A stretch of DNA of 64,000 bases, from contig NZ_VKDD01000006.1 of NCBI RefSeq assembly GCF_007097525.1, forward strand, positions 31,100 to 95,099. The letters run 5' to 3'. The DNA comes from Thalassomonas sp. M1454 (lineage in GTDB: Bacteria > Pseudomonadota > Gammaproteobacteria > Enterobacterales > Alteromonadaceae). This document shows positions 9,009 through 17,890 of the stretch, piece after piece. A program made the translations under genes and the position numbers. Position 1 is the stretch's first letter. Each line of letters opens with the position of its first letter. The notes beneath the pieces were generated by a model. It saw only the letters and a program-made list of their open reading frames with translations. It did not search any database and was not told where the DNA came from.

Positions 9009-9719
9009 TTAAAAGTTAAAAGTCACCCCTTGATTAAAAACATTGTGGCTTTCTTGCGCTAAATATTGATAATTTTTTGATGACTTTACCGGTAATGCTT
9101 CAATAATATAGCGCAGTGGGGTTTGACTTTGTGTTTGCTCAAATGGATAGCAAGTTACTAACAATAAGCGCTCAAAATCAGTTTGAGTGATTTGTTGTTC
9201 ATTAATATCAATAACTTCAATATTAATGATTTCATAAGTAAATAAATTACCTTCGCTATCTTCGATAACAATTTCTTCAGTAGGATTCAAATGCTGTAAA
9301 ATAGAAAAATGAGTATCTCTGTGACCAGAGATAACTACAGTTCCCTCCTGCCCTGGAGCAACACTTGCATAGCTTACCCCAGGAGCAAAAGCCAATGCAT
9401 TACCCGAGTCGCCCGCAAGTACAATTTGCTTTTCATCAACACTTGGAAAACCTAACTTTAATACCGGCCATGTATCAGCCCATGGCCAAGGTTTAACGTT
9501 TTTATCCACTTTGGTTTCTTGCCATGCTTGTTTCAATAAATATTGGGCTGCATATGCCTTAAAATGGATAAAGGCACTGTTAAACACCAACAACACAGCT
9601 ATTGTGATTAAAATTTTACGCAGCCAAGCTTTAACTTGCTTATGGGCTAACTTAGCTTTTGGCTTTGTTTCGCAAGTTGGGAATGCCTGTTCGATAGAGT
9701 TTCGAGTATTATTCATCAT
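9009..9719 (-). CDS. Class GN (marine proteobacterial) sortase
   Basis: Membrane-anchored cysteine transpeptidase of the type found beside VIT/vWA target proteins in marine proteobacteria. One N-terminal transmembrane helix (about residues 36-55, ILITIAVLLVFNSAFIHF) is followed by the sortase fold. The catalytic triad is visible: His133 in VISGHRDTHFSIL, Cys190 in LLVTCYPF and Arg203 in PLRYIIEA. Start overlaps the end of the target gene by 11 bp, so the two are translationally coupled. It presumably cleaves the C-terminal signal of that neighbour. Length 236 aa is normal for the group. Confidence 0.93.
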   Translation of the reverse strand: MMNNTRNSIEQAFPTCETKPKAKLAHKQVKAWLRKILITIAVLLVFNSAFIHFKAYAAQYLLKQAWQETKVDKNVKPWPWADTWPVLKLGFPSVDEKQIVLAGDSGNALAFAPGVSYASVAPGQEGTVVISGHRDTHFSILQHLNPTEEIVIEDSEGNLFTYEIINIEVIDINEQQITQTDFERLLLVTCYPFEQTQSQTPLRYIIEALPVKSSKNYQYLAQESHNVFNQGVTFNF

Positions 9720-11904
9720 TACCTAGCTCCGCTTTATTTTTAAAGATAAGTCGCTCAACAAGAATATAAATTGCGGTCATTAGCATTAAGATTAAGCCCA
9801 CCAATAATTGCATTTTGGCACTAGTTGCAGTTTGCGCTAAAGGAATGCTCTGCAGTGAACCTTTCGGCATAGCGTTGGCAACAGATTGCTGTTTTAAGTA
9901 TTCATTCACCTTTCTGCTTGGTTGTTTTTCAACGGCCACTAAGCTGGTGTATTTCGATAAAATATTATGTTCAAGAGCAACCAATGTTATCGAATCAATA
10001 AGTTGCTGCTTTTGTTCAAGATCATTGCTTTTATGAAGCTTGTAATTAAGCTGCTTTATTTTTTGTCTTGCCCACCAAGTAGCAATTCCAGAGTGTTGAT
10101 TTACTTGGTTTAATGCTAGTGATTGCTGCCACTGTCGCTTAATTATATTACCTTTGATAACAACCTCACCTTGGCTAGTACTTGGCCAACGAGCACTAAT
10201 CATTAAAGGCTCGCCAGCATATAGATCGGCTATTCTTTGGGGTAATAACTCAACATTTTTACTCGGCCAGTTAACTTTGATATCGGTTAATAACGGTTGA
10301 TTAATTTTGCTAAACAGCTCTGTCATTTTTGTTCTAACTTCACTGACATCACCTATGTAGCTAAATGTACCTCTGCCAAGCTGTGCACTGCGTTGCATAA
10401 AGTGGCTATTAGGAGCTGAGCCAATTCCTACTGTGTGCAATCTAGAATTAAATAGTTTGTTATTAATTACCGTAAATAACTCTGTTTCATTGCCCACACT
10501 ACCGTCAGTAATAAACACCACCTGACGAATAAAGCCTGGCTTTGAGTGATGACCTAATGCCGCATTTAAAGCCGGTAACATTTCAGTGCCGCCATCTGCC
10601 CGTAACTGATTTATCCAATGGATACTTTGTGCAACATTAGCAGCACTTGCCAATTGAGGTTGTGAATAAAGGGTTGAGTAAGTGCTATTAAACTCAATGA
10701 TATTAAATAAATCTTGTGGCTCTAATTGCTTTATTGCAAAGTCTAATGCCCGCTTGGCTTGGCGTATAGCTTCACCTGCCATAGAGCCAGAAGTATCAAT
10801 GATATAAATCATCTCCTTTGGCATTTTAGCCGCGGTTCTCGCTAACTTAGGTGGGTTTAACATAACTAAACCGTAATCATAACCATCTTTAGTTTCTTTA
10901 AAAAATGCACCATTAGGAATAGACTCATTGGCAATAGACCAAGTTAAAACAAAGTCACGATCCATTGCTATGTGCTTACTGGCAAGCATTACTTTATTGG
11001 CTTGGCGTTTAACCTGATGGTACAAACTTTTGACATCTGTTATCGCTAGCCCAACATTTAAATTTACTCGAATACTCGCTTGCTGAGCTTGTTGTTGATG
11101 TATCTGAGGGGGAGTTATTCTTGATGCATCTACTACTTTTTTAGTGTTTACAGACCAACCAGTACCTTGGTTAATATTAATGTTTTCATTGTTTGCTTCG
11201 ACTAGTTTAGTAACTTGCTCTGCGCGCAGAACTTGTTGTTTTTGTCTGCTTAGTTCAACACTCTCTTTGGGTATATATCTAGGGGTAATAGTCAACGGCA
11301 AACGTAAGCTGAACTGGCCATCAATTAAAGGCAGGGCGTGCAGGTAACTTATCTTAATTTTTACCGTTTCACCCGGAGGAATATTAGCAATTGAAGTAGT
11401 AAAAAGATTGCTTCGTTCTTGCTCAAGTAAACTTGCTTTTTTGCCAGCAGATTTAGCTTTTTGATAAATTTTCTTTGCTTGTTTGCGCTCTTTTATTTCG
11501 CCAACAATAATCTGTTCACCAATATGCATCTCTAAAGCATCAACGGCAACACCTTCTGTTAAAGGGAATACATATACTCCCTCCATCCAATCATTCGAAG
11601 TATTTTTAAACGACTGAACTAAATTGGTTCGAGCCATTAAACCGTTAACGTCAACGCTATAATCAGTACTTAAGACTAAGCTATTTTGATAACCTTGCTG
11701 GTTTTTTAAAAATAAACTGCCAGAGCTTACCCCTGATAATTCAATTTTTTGTGGTAATGGCTCTGAGCTGAAATCACTGGCATTAGCATATAACATAAAG
11801 CTCATTAACAGCGATTGACCTAAGGCTAAATAACATAGCCATGGAAAAATAATGGTAAAATTTTTCTTTATTAAAATAGTTTTTGGAATGGGGGTTAATG
11901 ACAT
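9709..11904 (-). CDS. Marine proteobacterial sortase target protein (VIT and vWA domains)
   Basis: 731 aa exported protein. An N-terminal hydrophobic segment (about 17-40) is followed by a VIT domain (about 75-200, including VYVFPLTEGVAVDALEMHIGE and KKASLLEQERSNLFTTSIANIPPGE), then a vWA domain with an intact MIDAS start DTSGS at 370-374, and a C-terminal transmembrane helix before a short charged tail. Just before that helix is PLAQTAT, the probable sorting signal. Such proteins are the dedicated substrate of the adjacent sortase. ATG is supported by AAGGAG 7 bases upstream. The ligand of the vWA domain is unknown. Confidence 0.92.
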   Translation of the reverse strand: MSLTPIPKTILIKKNFTIIFPWLCYLALGQSLLMSFMLYANASDFSSEPLPQKIELSGVSSGSLFLKNQQGYQNSLVLSTDYSVDVNGLMARTNLVQSFKNTSNDWMEGVYVFPLTEGVAVDALEMHIGEQIIVGEIKERKQAKKIYQKAKSAGKKASLLEQERSNLFTTSIANIPPGETVKIKISYLHALPLIDGQFSLRLPLTITPRYIPKESVELSRQKQQVLRAEQVTKLVEANNENININQGTGWSVNTKKVVDASRITPPQIHQQQAQQASIRVNLNVGLAITDVKSLYHQVKRQANKVMLASKHIAMDRDFVLTWSIANESIPNGAFFKETKDGYDYGLVMLNPPKLARTAAKMPKEMIYIIDTSGSMAGEAIRQAKRALDFAIKQLEPQDLFNIIEFNSTYSTLYSQPQLASAANVAQSIHWINQLRADGGTEMLPALNAALGHHSKPGFIRQVVFITDGSVGNETELFTVINNKLFNSRLHTVGIGSAPNSHFMQRSAQLGRGTFSYIGDVSEVRTKMTELFSKINQPLLTDIKVNWPSKNVELLPQRIADLYAGEPLMISARWPSTSQGEVVIKGNIIKRQWQQSLALNQVNQHSGIATWWARQKIKQLNYKLHKSNDLEQKQQLIDSITLVALEHNILSKYTSLVAVEKQPSRKVNEYLKQQSVANAMPKGSLQSIPLAQTATSAKMQLLVGLILMLMTAIYILVERLIFKNKAELGNDE

Positions 11905-12050
11905 AACAATTCTCCTTGGTTATGACACTATTTAAACCAAACAAAATGACATTCATTATCTGTTAATCTGACAAAGCAAAGAGCAATAATGATCAATTAT
12001 GACTCTACTGTTCATTAGTAAAAAAATGGTTGCTGTTAAATAACGAAAAC

Positions 12051-12077
12051 AGAGCTATTTTCAAAGAAAATAGCTCT
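12051..12077 (-). terminator. Probable terminator of pdsO
   Basis: An 11-bp perfect stem (12051-12061 with 12067-12077) around a 5-nt loop lies between the end of pdsO and the start of the sortase-target gene. On the minus strand it is followed by GTTTTCG, a short T-run, so termination may be partial and the downstream genes may depend partly on readthrough. Confidence 0.55.
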
Positions 12078-12129
12078 AATGAACGAAATATTTATTTAAT
12101 ACCAATCCTCATAACTAACTGGTATAAGT

Positions 12130-12906
12130 TTATAAGTTTGCTTGTTTAGCCACCTCCTCACTATTAACTAATAATTTAAGTTCAACGCGACGGTCAAAGT
12201 AATTAACTTCAGATGTTAAGGTGTTATCAATAGGTTCAAGTTCACCAAATGCATTTTCAATAATTCTTCCCTCAGCAATACCTTGCGCAACAAGAATTTG
12301 TTTAACATTAGCCACTCGCTCCTTGGCTAATTTATTATTTAGCTCTTCATCACCTTGCTTATCGGTATAACCTGAAAGATCAATATTAAGGTGCGGAGAA
12401 CGTTTAAGTACTTGTGCTAGTGCTTCTACTTGTTGTTGATAATGAGGTTCAATTTGCGAAGAACCGGTGCGAAACATCAGGCTTACTAAAATATTTTCCA
12501 CTTGTGCTTTTTCACTATTCTCGTAAGTACTCGCAATGGTCATTACTTCTTGTTGATACTGCTGCTCAAGCCTTTTTATTTCTGCTTGATGCTTGTTGTG
12601 CTGATTTTTAGCATAAAGATCTTTATTGCTTAGTTCTGATTCAAGCTTTACTACTTGCTCTTCGTAATCAACGTTCTTAGCAAAAAAATCGCCGGTTAAG
12701 GCACCGACTATAGCGCCAACAGGTCCAGCAAAAATACCACCAACAATTGCGCCGGCACTGATGCCGATTGTTTCATTGGTCGATATTTGCTCATCAAGTT
12801 CGTCTGTTGAGGCCATTGACGTCGGGCTTAATAAAATAGTTGAAAATACTGCTGCTGTTATTGCCGCATTTACTCGAGTCTTTTTAGTTAATTTTGCTTG
12901 TTTCAT
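12130..12906 (-). CDS. pdsO: PdsO: sortase-associated OmpA-like protein
   Basis: About 258 aa. Signal peptide (cleavage probably after SPTSMA), a glycine-zipper segment (GISAGAIVGGIFAGPVGAIV), a coiled-coil stretch, and a C-terminal OmpA-like peptidoglycan-binding domain (about residues 140-250) with NIDLSGYTDKQGDEELN and the ELEPIDN region. It matches the OmpA-like member of the proteobacterial dedicated sortase system. ATG at 12906 is preferred over the GTG at 12915 because AAGGTG is 7 bases before it. It lies between the sortase pair and the divergent pdsR-pdsS. Likely tethers the system to the cell wall (inference). Confidence 0.88.
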   Translation of the reverse strand: MKQAKLTKKTRVNAAITAAVFSTILLSPTSMASTDELDEQISTNETIGISAGAIVGGIFAGPVGAIVGALTGDFFAKNVDYEEQVVKLESELSNKDLYAKNQHNKHQAEIKRLEQQYQQEVMTIASTYENSEKAQVENILVSLMFRTGSSQIEPHYQQQVEALAQVLKRSPHLNIDLSGYTDKQGDEELNNKLAKERVANVKQILVAQGIAEGRIIENAFGELEPIDNTLTSEVNYFDRRVELKLLVNSEEVAKQANL

Positions 12907-13117
12907 AATGTTCACCTTAATGTTGTTTCGGTTGTTGTTTTTGATGACTTAATTAAACCGAATAAAAATGACAATAAAATAGGAGAAAAATGAAGAGTTA
13001 ACGCGCAATTATGACGAATTATGATTGTTTGCCTGTTATGATAAAACTATGAAAGATTTTCGATATAGTAAGCAAATCGTTAAGCACAGAATAAAGAATA
13101 AGACGGATATATAGCCA

Positions 13118-13813
13118 ATGACAAAACGAATTGCCATAGTAGAAGATGATGAAGCTATCAGAGAAAATTATGCCGATGCTTTACGCAGCCAAGGCTTTAT
13201 CGTACAAACTTACCGTAATAAACAACAAGCAATCAATGCCTTCGATCTAGCTCTACCGCACTTAGCTATTTTAGATATAGGTTTAGAAGAAGATTTTGAC
13301 GGTGGCTTTGATTTATGCCGTTACCTGCGAGAAAAATCGGCAACCTTACCTATTATATTTTTAACGGCTCGCGATAGCGATGCCGACATCATCAGCGGCC
13401 TTAGATTAGGGGCAAATGATTACGTCAGTAAAACCATGAGTTTTGCTAACCTAAGTGCTCGTATTCATACCATTTTTAAATTTTTAGATGCGATGAGTAA
13501 CCCACAACCGGTAGATAAACTGATTGAACGTGGTGAGTTAACTATCAACTTAGACAGGTTAAACGTACACTGGAAAAAGACTTTGGTGAACAGCACCATC
13601 ACTGAATTTTGGATGATCCATTCACTTGCTTTAAACCCTGGTCATGTTAAGAGTAAACAGCAACTTATGGATGATGCCAAAATTTTTGTCGATGACAATA
13701 CCGTTACCGCCCATATAAAACGCATTCGTAAAAAGTTTAATGCGCTAGATATAGAATTTAACTGCATCGAAACAGTCTATGGCATGGGCTATCGTTGGAA
13801 TGATGGTAAATAG
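13118..13813 (+). CDS. pdsR: PdsR: sortase-system response regulator
   Basis: OmpR/PhoB-type response regulator, 231 aa. Receiver domain (residues 4-118) with the acidic pocket Asp10/Asp11, phospho-acceptor Asp53 in AILDIG, and the conserved Lys in YVSK. The winged-helix DNA-binding domain (about 135-229) ends in the usual ETVYGMGYRW. Followed 12 bp downstream by its kinase pdsS. It probably controls the divergent pdsO and the sortase pair; the 200-bp divergent region 12907-13117 would hold the sites, but I could not identify a repeat there. Confidence 0.92.
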   Translation: MTKRIAIVEDDEAIRENYADALRSQGFIVQTYRNKQQAINAFDLALPHLAILDIGLEEDFDGGFDLCRYLREKSATLPIIFLTARDSDADIISGLRLGANDYVSKTMSFANLSARIHTIFKFLDAMSNPQPVDKLIERGELTINLDRLNVHWKKTLVNSTITEFWMIHSLALNPGHVKSKQQLMDDAKIFVDDNTVTAHIKRIRKKFNALDIEFNCIETVYGMGYRWNDGK

Positions 13814-13825
13814 AGTAGCAAGTTA

Positions 13826-16012
13826 ATGAAAAAGTTACGCCTTAATCTGACGGTAAAATTAATGCTAGTTGCTAGTCTGCTTTTGGCTATTCCTTTTGTT
13901 GGCTATTATTACGTCGATGATATGGAAGAGCTATTAAGGAAAGGCCAAGAGCAAAACTTAATGGGTAATGCTCGAGGTTTAGCAACTGCTTTGCACGAAA
14001 GGCCAAACTTATTTAATAAGCATGCAAGCTTTCTTGATAAGCTCACCACAGGTAAAGACTTTTTCCCAACCGAAATCAATACCGCGATCAAACTCGATGG
14101 CAAAAGAGATGATTGGCAAAACTTTATCACCTCAGAAAATAGCAATCATTACGATGGTCAAAATCAAATAAAGAAATTTGCGCAAGTTGAATTTGAATTA
14201 TTAAATCCCGATTCGGTTAGTTTATCTTATGAAACTCATATTGGTCGCTATAAAGAGTTTGTCTACGCATTTTTTAAAGTAACAGATGAACGTGTTATTT
14301 TTCGCGCCAGCAATGCCCTTTCTGTCACAGATAATGATCACTTAGAAGTCGCTACTATCAATCAAGATAATCAATTAGTACGCTATGTTTTTAGTAACTT
14401 TAAGCCAGGCTGGAATAGCGCATATTTAATGCCTAATTCGAGCAATAAGTTGGCCTTTCCCAAACCAGAAAACCGCTTTCAAGGGGTAATGCATTTAACG
14501 CCAGATGGTTATAATTTAGAATTGCGCATCGCCAAAGATCTGGTTGGCGAGAAGTTTTCATTTCATATAAGCGATGTGGACAGCTCAACTAAACCCATTA
14601 AAGCGGTCAATATTGGTACTAGCAGCAGTGAAACTATAGAGTCACTGGGCACATTTACCGTACCTTCAAAAACAATCGAAAATATAATAACCGCAAGTAA
14701 ACGAACGCATTCAACAATCCGAGTTATGGATCAACATAACCGCGTCTTATTTAAAAAAGGTACGTTAGAGAATGCTACTGGTGAGTGGTTAAACGAAGAT
14801 ATTTCAAAAAAAGAACTGTCGCGTTTCGAACAAATTAAAAACATTTTATTAGAGCCTCTTTATAAATTGTATTTAGTTAAGCCAGCTAAGCAATTTACCA
14901 CCGAAGACTTTGCCAATCGCAAACAGCAAGATTACATTAATAACGCTTTACAAGGCACTCCTGACTCTCATTGGTGGCGCTCTAAAGATAATAAAGCCGT
15001 GATACTATCGGCAGCCCACCCTATTTATTTAGACAATAAAGTTAAGGGAGTGGTGATTGTTGAAGAAACCACCCATGCGGTTCGAAGTATTCGTAACAAA
15101 GCAATTGAAGGGATAGTGATCACCAGTGCTTTGATTGCTTTTAGCGTAATATTCTTATTTATCTATTCGCTTTGGACATCTCTAAAAATTCGTCGCTTAC
15201 GTAACCAAGTAGAAGCAGCAGTTGACGATAAAGGCGAGATCAGCGCCAATATAACACCGTTTAAAAGCAACGATGAAATAGGCGATGTATCACGCAGTAT
15301 GCATAAAATTATTGGCGAACTTGGCCAGTATAATGATTACTTAAAAAATATGTCTTCAAGGCTATCGCATGAATTAAAAACACCTATTTCAGTAGTGCGT
15401 TCTTCATTAGAAATGATGGAAAATGATAACTTAGCTGATGCAACCAAACCTTATATGCAGCGGGCTAAAAATGGCATAAATAGGTTGAACTCAATGCTGA
15501 TGGCGATGAGTGAAGCCAGTCATTTAGAGCAGGCTTTGCAAACATCATTATTAGAAAAATTTGATTTGGCGGCATTAGTTGAGGGCTGTAGTTTGAGCTA
15601 TCAACAAATTTATCAACCGCAACTTTTTAGCGTCAATATTGCAACCCAGCCTTTATATATCAAGGGAAGCGATGAGCATATAGCGCAATTATTTGACAAA
15701 CTCATTGCCAATGCTGTTGAGTTTAGTTTAGATAAAGACGCTATTGTTATTTGTTTACATAGCAATAGTAAAAACAATAGTGCGACCTTATCGGTAACCA
15801 ATAAAGGCGCATTGCTGCCAGAAGGGATGGAAAATAATATATTTGATGCCATGGTTTCATTAAGATCAGAAGAGCAAAAACAACAGCCTCATTTAGGCAT
15901 TGGTTTGTATATTTGCCGTTTGATCAGCGAGTTTCATAATGGTGAGCTAGAAGCCAAAAATCTTGATGATAACAGTGGAGTTGAGTTCACTCTTACCCTA
16001 CCGATGAAATAA
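13826..16012 (+). CDS. pdsS: PdsS: sortase-system sensor histidine kinase
   Basis: 728 aa inner-membrane sensor kinase. An N-terminal TM helix (about 9-28) and a second TM near residues 430-450 bracket a large periplasmic domain of about 400 residues. HAMP-like linker, then the H-box SRLSHELKTP (phospho-acceptor His near 514) and an HATPase domain with the N-box LIANAVEF and G-box HLGIGLYI. Part of the sensor (residues about 84-260: IKLDGKRDDW, VYAFFKVTDE, DHLEVATI, YNLELRIAKDLV) resembles a CBM9/DOMON-like beta-sandwich, suggesting carbohydrate sensing (inference). Cotranscribed with pdsR. Confidence 0.9.
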   Translation: MKKLRLNLTVKLMLVASLLLAIPFVGYYYVDDMEELLRKGQEQNLMGNARGLATALHERPNLFNKHASFLDKLTTGKDFFPTEINTAIKLDGKRDDWQNFITSENSNHYDGQNQIKKFAQVEFELLNPDSVSLSYETHIGRYKEFVYAFFKVTDERVIFRASNALSVTDNDHLEVATINQDNQLVRYVFSNFKPGWNSAYLMPNSSNKLAFPKPENRFQGVMHLTPDGYNLELRIAKDLVGEKFSFHISDVDSSTKPIKAVNIGTSSSETIESLGTFTVPSKTIENIITASKRTHSTIRVMDQHNRVLFKKGTLENATGEWLNEDISKKELSRFEQIKNILLEPLYKLYLVKPAKQFTTEDFANRKQQDYINNALQGTPDSHWWRSKDNKAVILSAAHPIYLDNKVKGVVIVEETTHAVRSIRNKAIEGIVITSALIAFSVIFLFIYSLWTSLKIRRLRNQVEAAVDDKGEISANITPFKSNDEIGDVSRSMHKIIGELGQYNDYLKNMSSRLSHELKTPISVVRSSLEMMENDNLADATKPYMQRAKNGINRLNSMLMAMSEASHLEQALQTSLLEKFDLAALVEGCSLSYQQIYQPQLFSVNIATQPLYIKGSDEHIAQLFDKLIANAVEFSLDKDAIVICLHSNSKNNSATLSVTNKGALLPEGMENNIFDAMVSLRSEEQKQQPHLGIGLYICRLISEFHNGELEAKNLDDNSGVEFTLTLPMK

Positions 16013-16052
16013 TTTAACTAGCTTTTATATTTTTTGGAACAGTTTATGCTTA

Positions 16053-16088
16053 CTTATAGTTTGGTAATTCAATTTACTAAACTATAAG
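16053..16088 (+). terminator. Probable terminator of pdsRS
   Basis: A 15-bp stem (16053-16067 with 16074-16088, one G-U pair) and a 6-nt loop begin about 40 bp after the pdsS stop, followed by CTTATTTGC. The T-run is weak. Confidence 0.55.
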
Positions 16089-16187
16089 CTTATTTGCATT
16101 TAGACTGTGCAAAAATCACATGAGATGCACCTTAGTTGCGCAATCTTGAGCTTATAAAATTTTTTAATAATTTTTGTAGGAACAATT

Positions 16188-16481
16188 ATGATTACTAAGA
16201 AGTTTTTTAAAACCAAAGATGAAGCAGAAGTTACCTTTGAATTTCAACGTGACGATATAAATAAAATTGAACTTGTGGCTGATTTTAATGAATGGCAGCC
16301 AGTTGCAATGAAATATAATAAAGCCAGTAAAGCATTTAAAACTAAGGTTCGTTTACCCAAGAATGAAACTTTCCAGTTTCGTTATTTAATCAATGATAAT
16401 GAATGGGAAAATGACTATAAAGCGGATCTTTATCTCGCCAATGAATTTGGTAGTGATAATAGCATTGTCATAACTACTTAA
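16188..16481 (+). CDS. Stand-alone CBM48/isoamylase early-set (glycogen-binding) protein
   Basis: 97 aa consisting of a single early-set / AMPK-beta-like glycogen-binding domain: VTFEFQRDDINKIELVADFNEW (VADFNEWQP is the signature), then KVRLPKNETFQFRYLI and NDNEWENDYKADLYLANEFG. No catalytic domain is attached. ATG has AGGAA 6 bases upstream. It lies directly before glgC, so it probably binds glycogen or alpha-glucans in the cytoplasm, perhaps as an adaptor or regulator of glycogen synthesis (inference). Confidence 0.85.
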   Translation: MITKKFFKTKDEAEVTFEFQRDDINKIELVADFNEWQPVAMKYNKASKAFKTKVRLPKNETFQFRYLINDNEWENDYKADLYLANEFGSDNSIVITT

Positions 16482-16517
16482 GACTAGTTCAAATTAACCT
16501 AACACTTTACATTAATT

Positions 16518-16550
16518 CGATATTAGTTCTTATCATTAGTACTAATATCG
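16518..16550. promoter_or_regulatory. Hairpin upstream of glgC
   Basis: A perfect 10-bp inverted repeat (CGATATTAGT at 16518-16527 with ACTAATATCG at 16541-16550) lies between the CBM48 gene and glgC. It lacks a T-run, so it may be an mRNA stem or a protein site rather than a terminator. Function unknown. Confidence 0.4.
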
Positions 16551-16605
16551 GATATAACAGTATTATCTCAATACAAACAATCAGATACCGCATTACGAGG
16601 ACGCT

Positions 16606-17880
16606 ATGCCAATTACTTCAAATCGCTATATAAGTAACTTAACTCGAGATACCTACGCACTTATTCTAGCTGGTGGGCGTGGCTCTCGTTTACATGAATT
16701 AACCGATTGGCGAGCAAAACCTGCAACATTTTTTGGTGGTAAATTTAGGATTATTGACTTCCCTCTTTCTAATTGCATAAATTCAGGAATTCGTAAAGTC
16801 GGCGTAGCAACGCAATACAAGTCACATTCACTTATTCGTCATATTAATCGAGCGTGGGGACATTTTAAAAAAGAAATGGGTGAATCGGTAGAAATTTTAC
16901 CGGCTTCGCAGCGCTATGGTGAAGGGTGGTACGAAGGCACTGCTGATGCGGTTTTTCAAAATATTGATATTATCCGTCACGAATTGCCAAAGTACGTAAT
17001 GATTTTATCTGGCGATCATATATATCGTATGGACTATGGTGCCTTGATAGCCAAACACGTAGAAACTGGCGCCGATATGACAGTTTGTTGTATTGAAGTA
17101 CCAACAGAAGAAGCCGCAGGAGCCTTTGGTGTAATGACGGTTGATGAAAATAATAAAGTTTGCCGCTTTGATGAAAAGCCAGAGCAACCTTCGCAAGTAC
17201 CAGGAAAGCCAGGCGTTACTTTAGCTTCAATGGGCAACTATGTTTTTAATACCGAATTTTTATTTGAACAACTAAAACGTGACCATGAAAAAGAAGCCTC
17301 AAGTGGCGACTTTGGTCACGATATTATCCCTGAGATTATAAAATCGCATAATGTGTTTGCTTTTCCTTTTCAAGATCCGGAAACAGGTGGCCAGCCATAC
17401 TGGCGTGATGTAGGTACATTGGATTCATTTTGGCAAGCCAATATGGAACTTGTGTCTGCCGAACCGCAGCTAAATATGTATGATCCTAAATGGCCTATTT
17501 GGACTTATCAAGAGCAAACTGCACCAGCTAAATTTGTTTGGGACGAGGAAAACCGCCGAGGTACAGCAGTTAACTCAACAGTTTCCGGGGGTTGTATTGT
17601 ATCTGGTGCGACAGTAAAAGAATCGCTACTGTTTTCACAAGTTAGGGTTAATTCTTTTAGTTACATTGAAAAGTCAGTAATACTGCCGGGAGCCAAAATT
17701 GGCCGTAATACTAAAATTTTCAAAGCCATAATTGATCGAAGTGTTAGTATACCTGAAAACATGCATATCGGTGTCAACCATGAAGAAGATAGAGCAAATG
17801 GTTTCCGTGTTACTGACAAAGGCGTTGTCCTAGTTACTCGTGAAATGATCCAAGCTTACTTAAATAAACAAGCACTCTAG
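16606..17880 (+). CDS. glgC: Glucose-1-phosphate adenylyltransferase
   Basis: Makes ADP-glucose from glucose 1-phosphate and ATP, the committed step of bacterial glycogen synthesis. 424 aa. Nucleotide-binding loop [15 protein letters not shown] (about 19-33), [21 protein letters not shown], the catalytic region [11 protein letters not shown], glucose-1-phosphate site FDEKPEQP, and a C-terminal left-handed beta-helix (from about 320). ATG follows GAGG by 6 bases. glgA starts 10 bp after the stop, so the two form an operon. Its substrate is also a product of the phosphorylase at 4646-7564. Confidence 0.97.
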   Translation: MPITSNRYISNLTRDTYALILAGGRGSRLHELTDWRAKPATFFGGKFRIIDFPLSNCINSGIRKVGVATQYKSHSLIRHINRAWGHFKKEMGESVEILPASQRYGEGWYEGTADAVFQNIDIIRHELPKYVMILSGDHIYRMDYGALIAKHVETGADMTVCCIEVPTEEAAGAFGVMTVDENNKVCRFDEKPEQPSQVPGKPGVTLASMGNYVFNTEFLFEQLKRDHEKEASSGDFGHDIIPEIIKSHNVFAFPFQDPETGGQPYWRDVGTLDSFWQANMELVSAEPQLNMYDPKWPIWTYQEQTAPAKFVWDEENRRGTAVNSTVSGGCIVSGATVKESLLFSQVRVNSFSYIEKSVILPGAKIGRNTKIFKAIIDRSVSIPENMHIGVNHEEDRANGFRVTDKGVVLVTREMIQAYLNKQAL

Positions 17881-17890
17881 GGGCGATATT

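Noticed and set aside
12099-12124. Inverted repeat ATACCA...TGGTAT near the end of pdsO as a third copy of the intergenic repeat
   Set aside because: Only the first few bases resemble the element at 3778 and 35263; the rest does not match.
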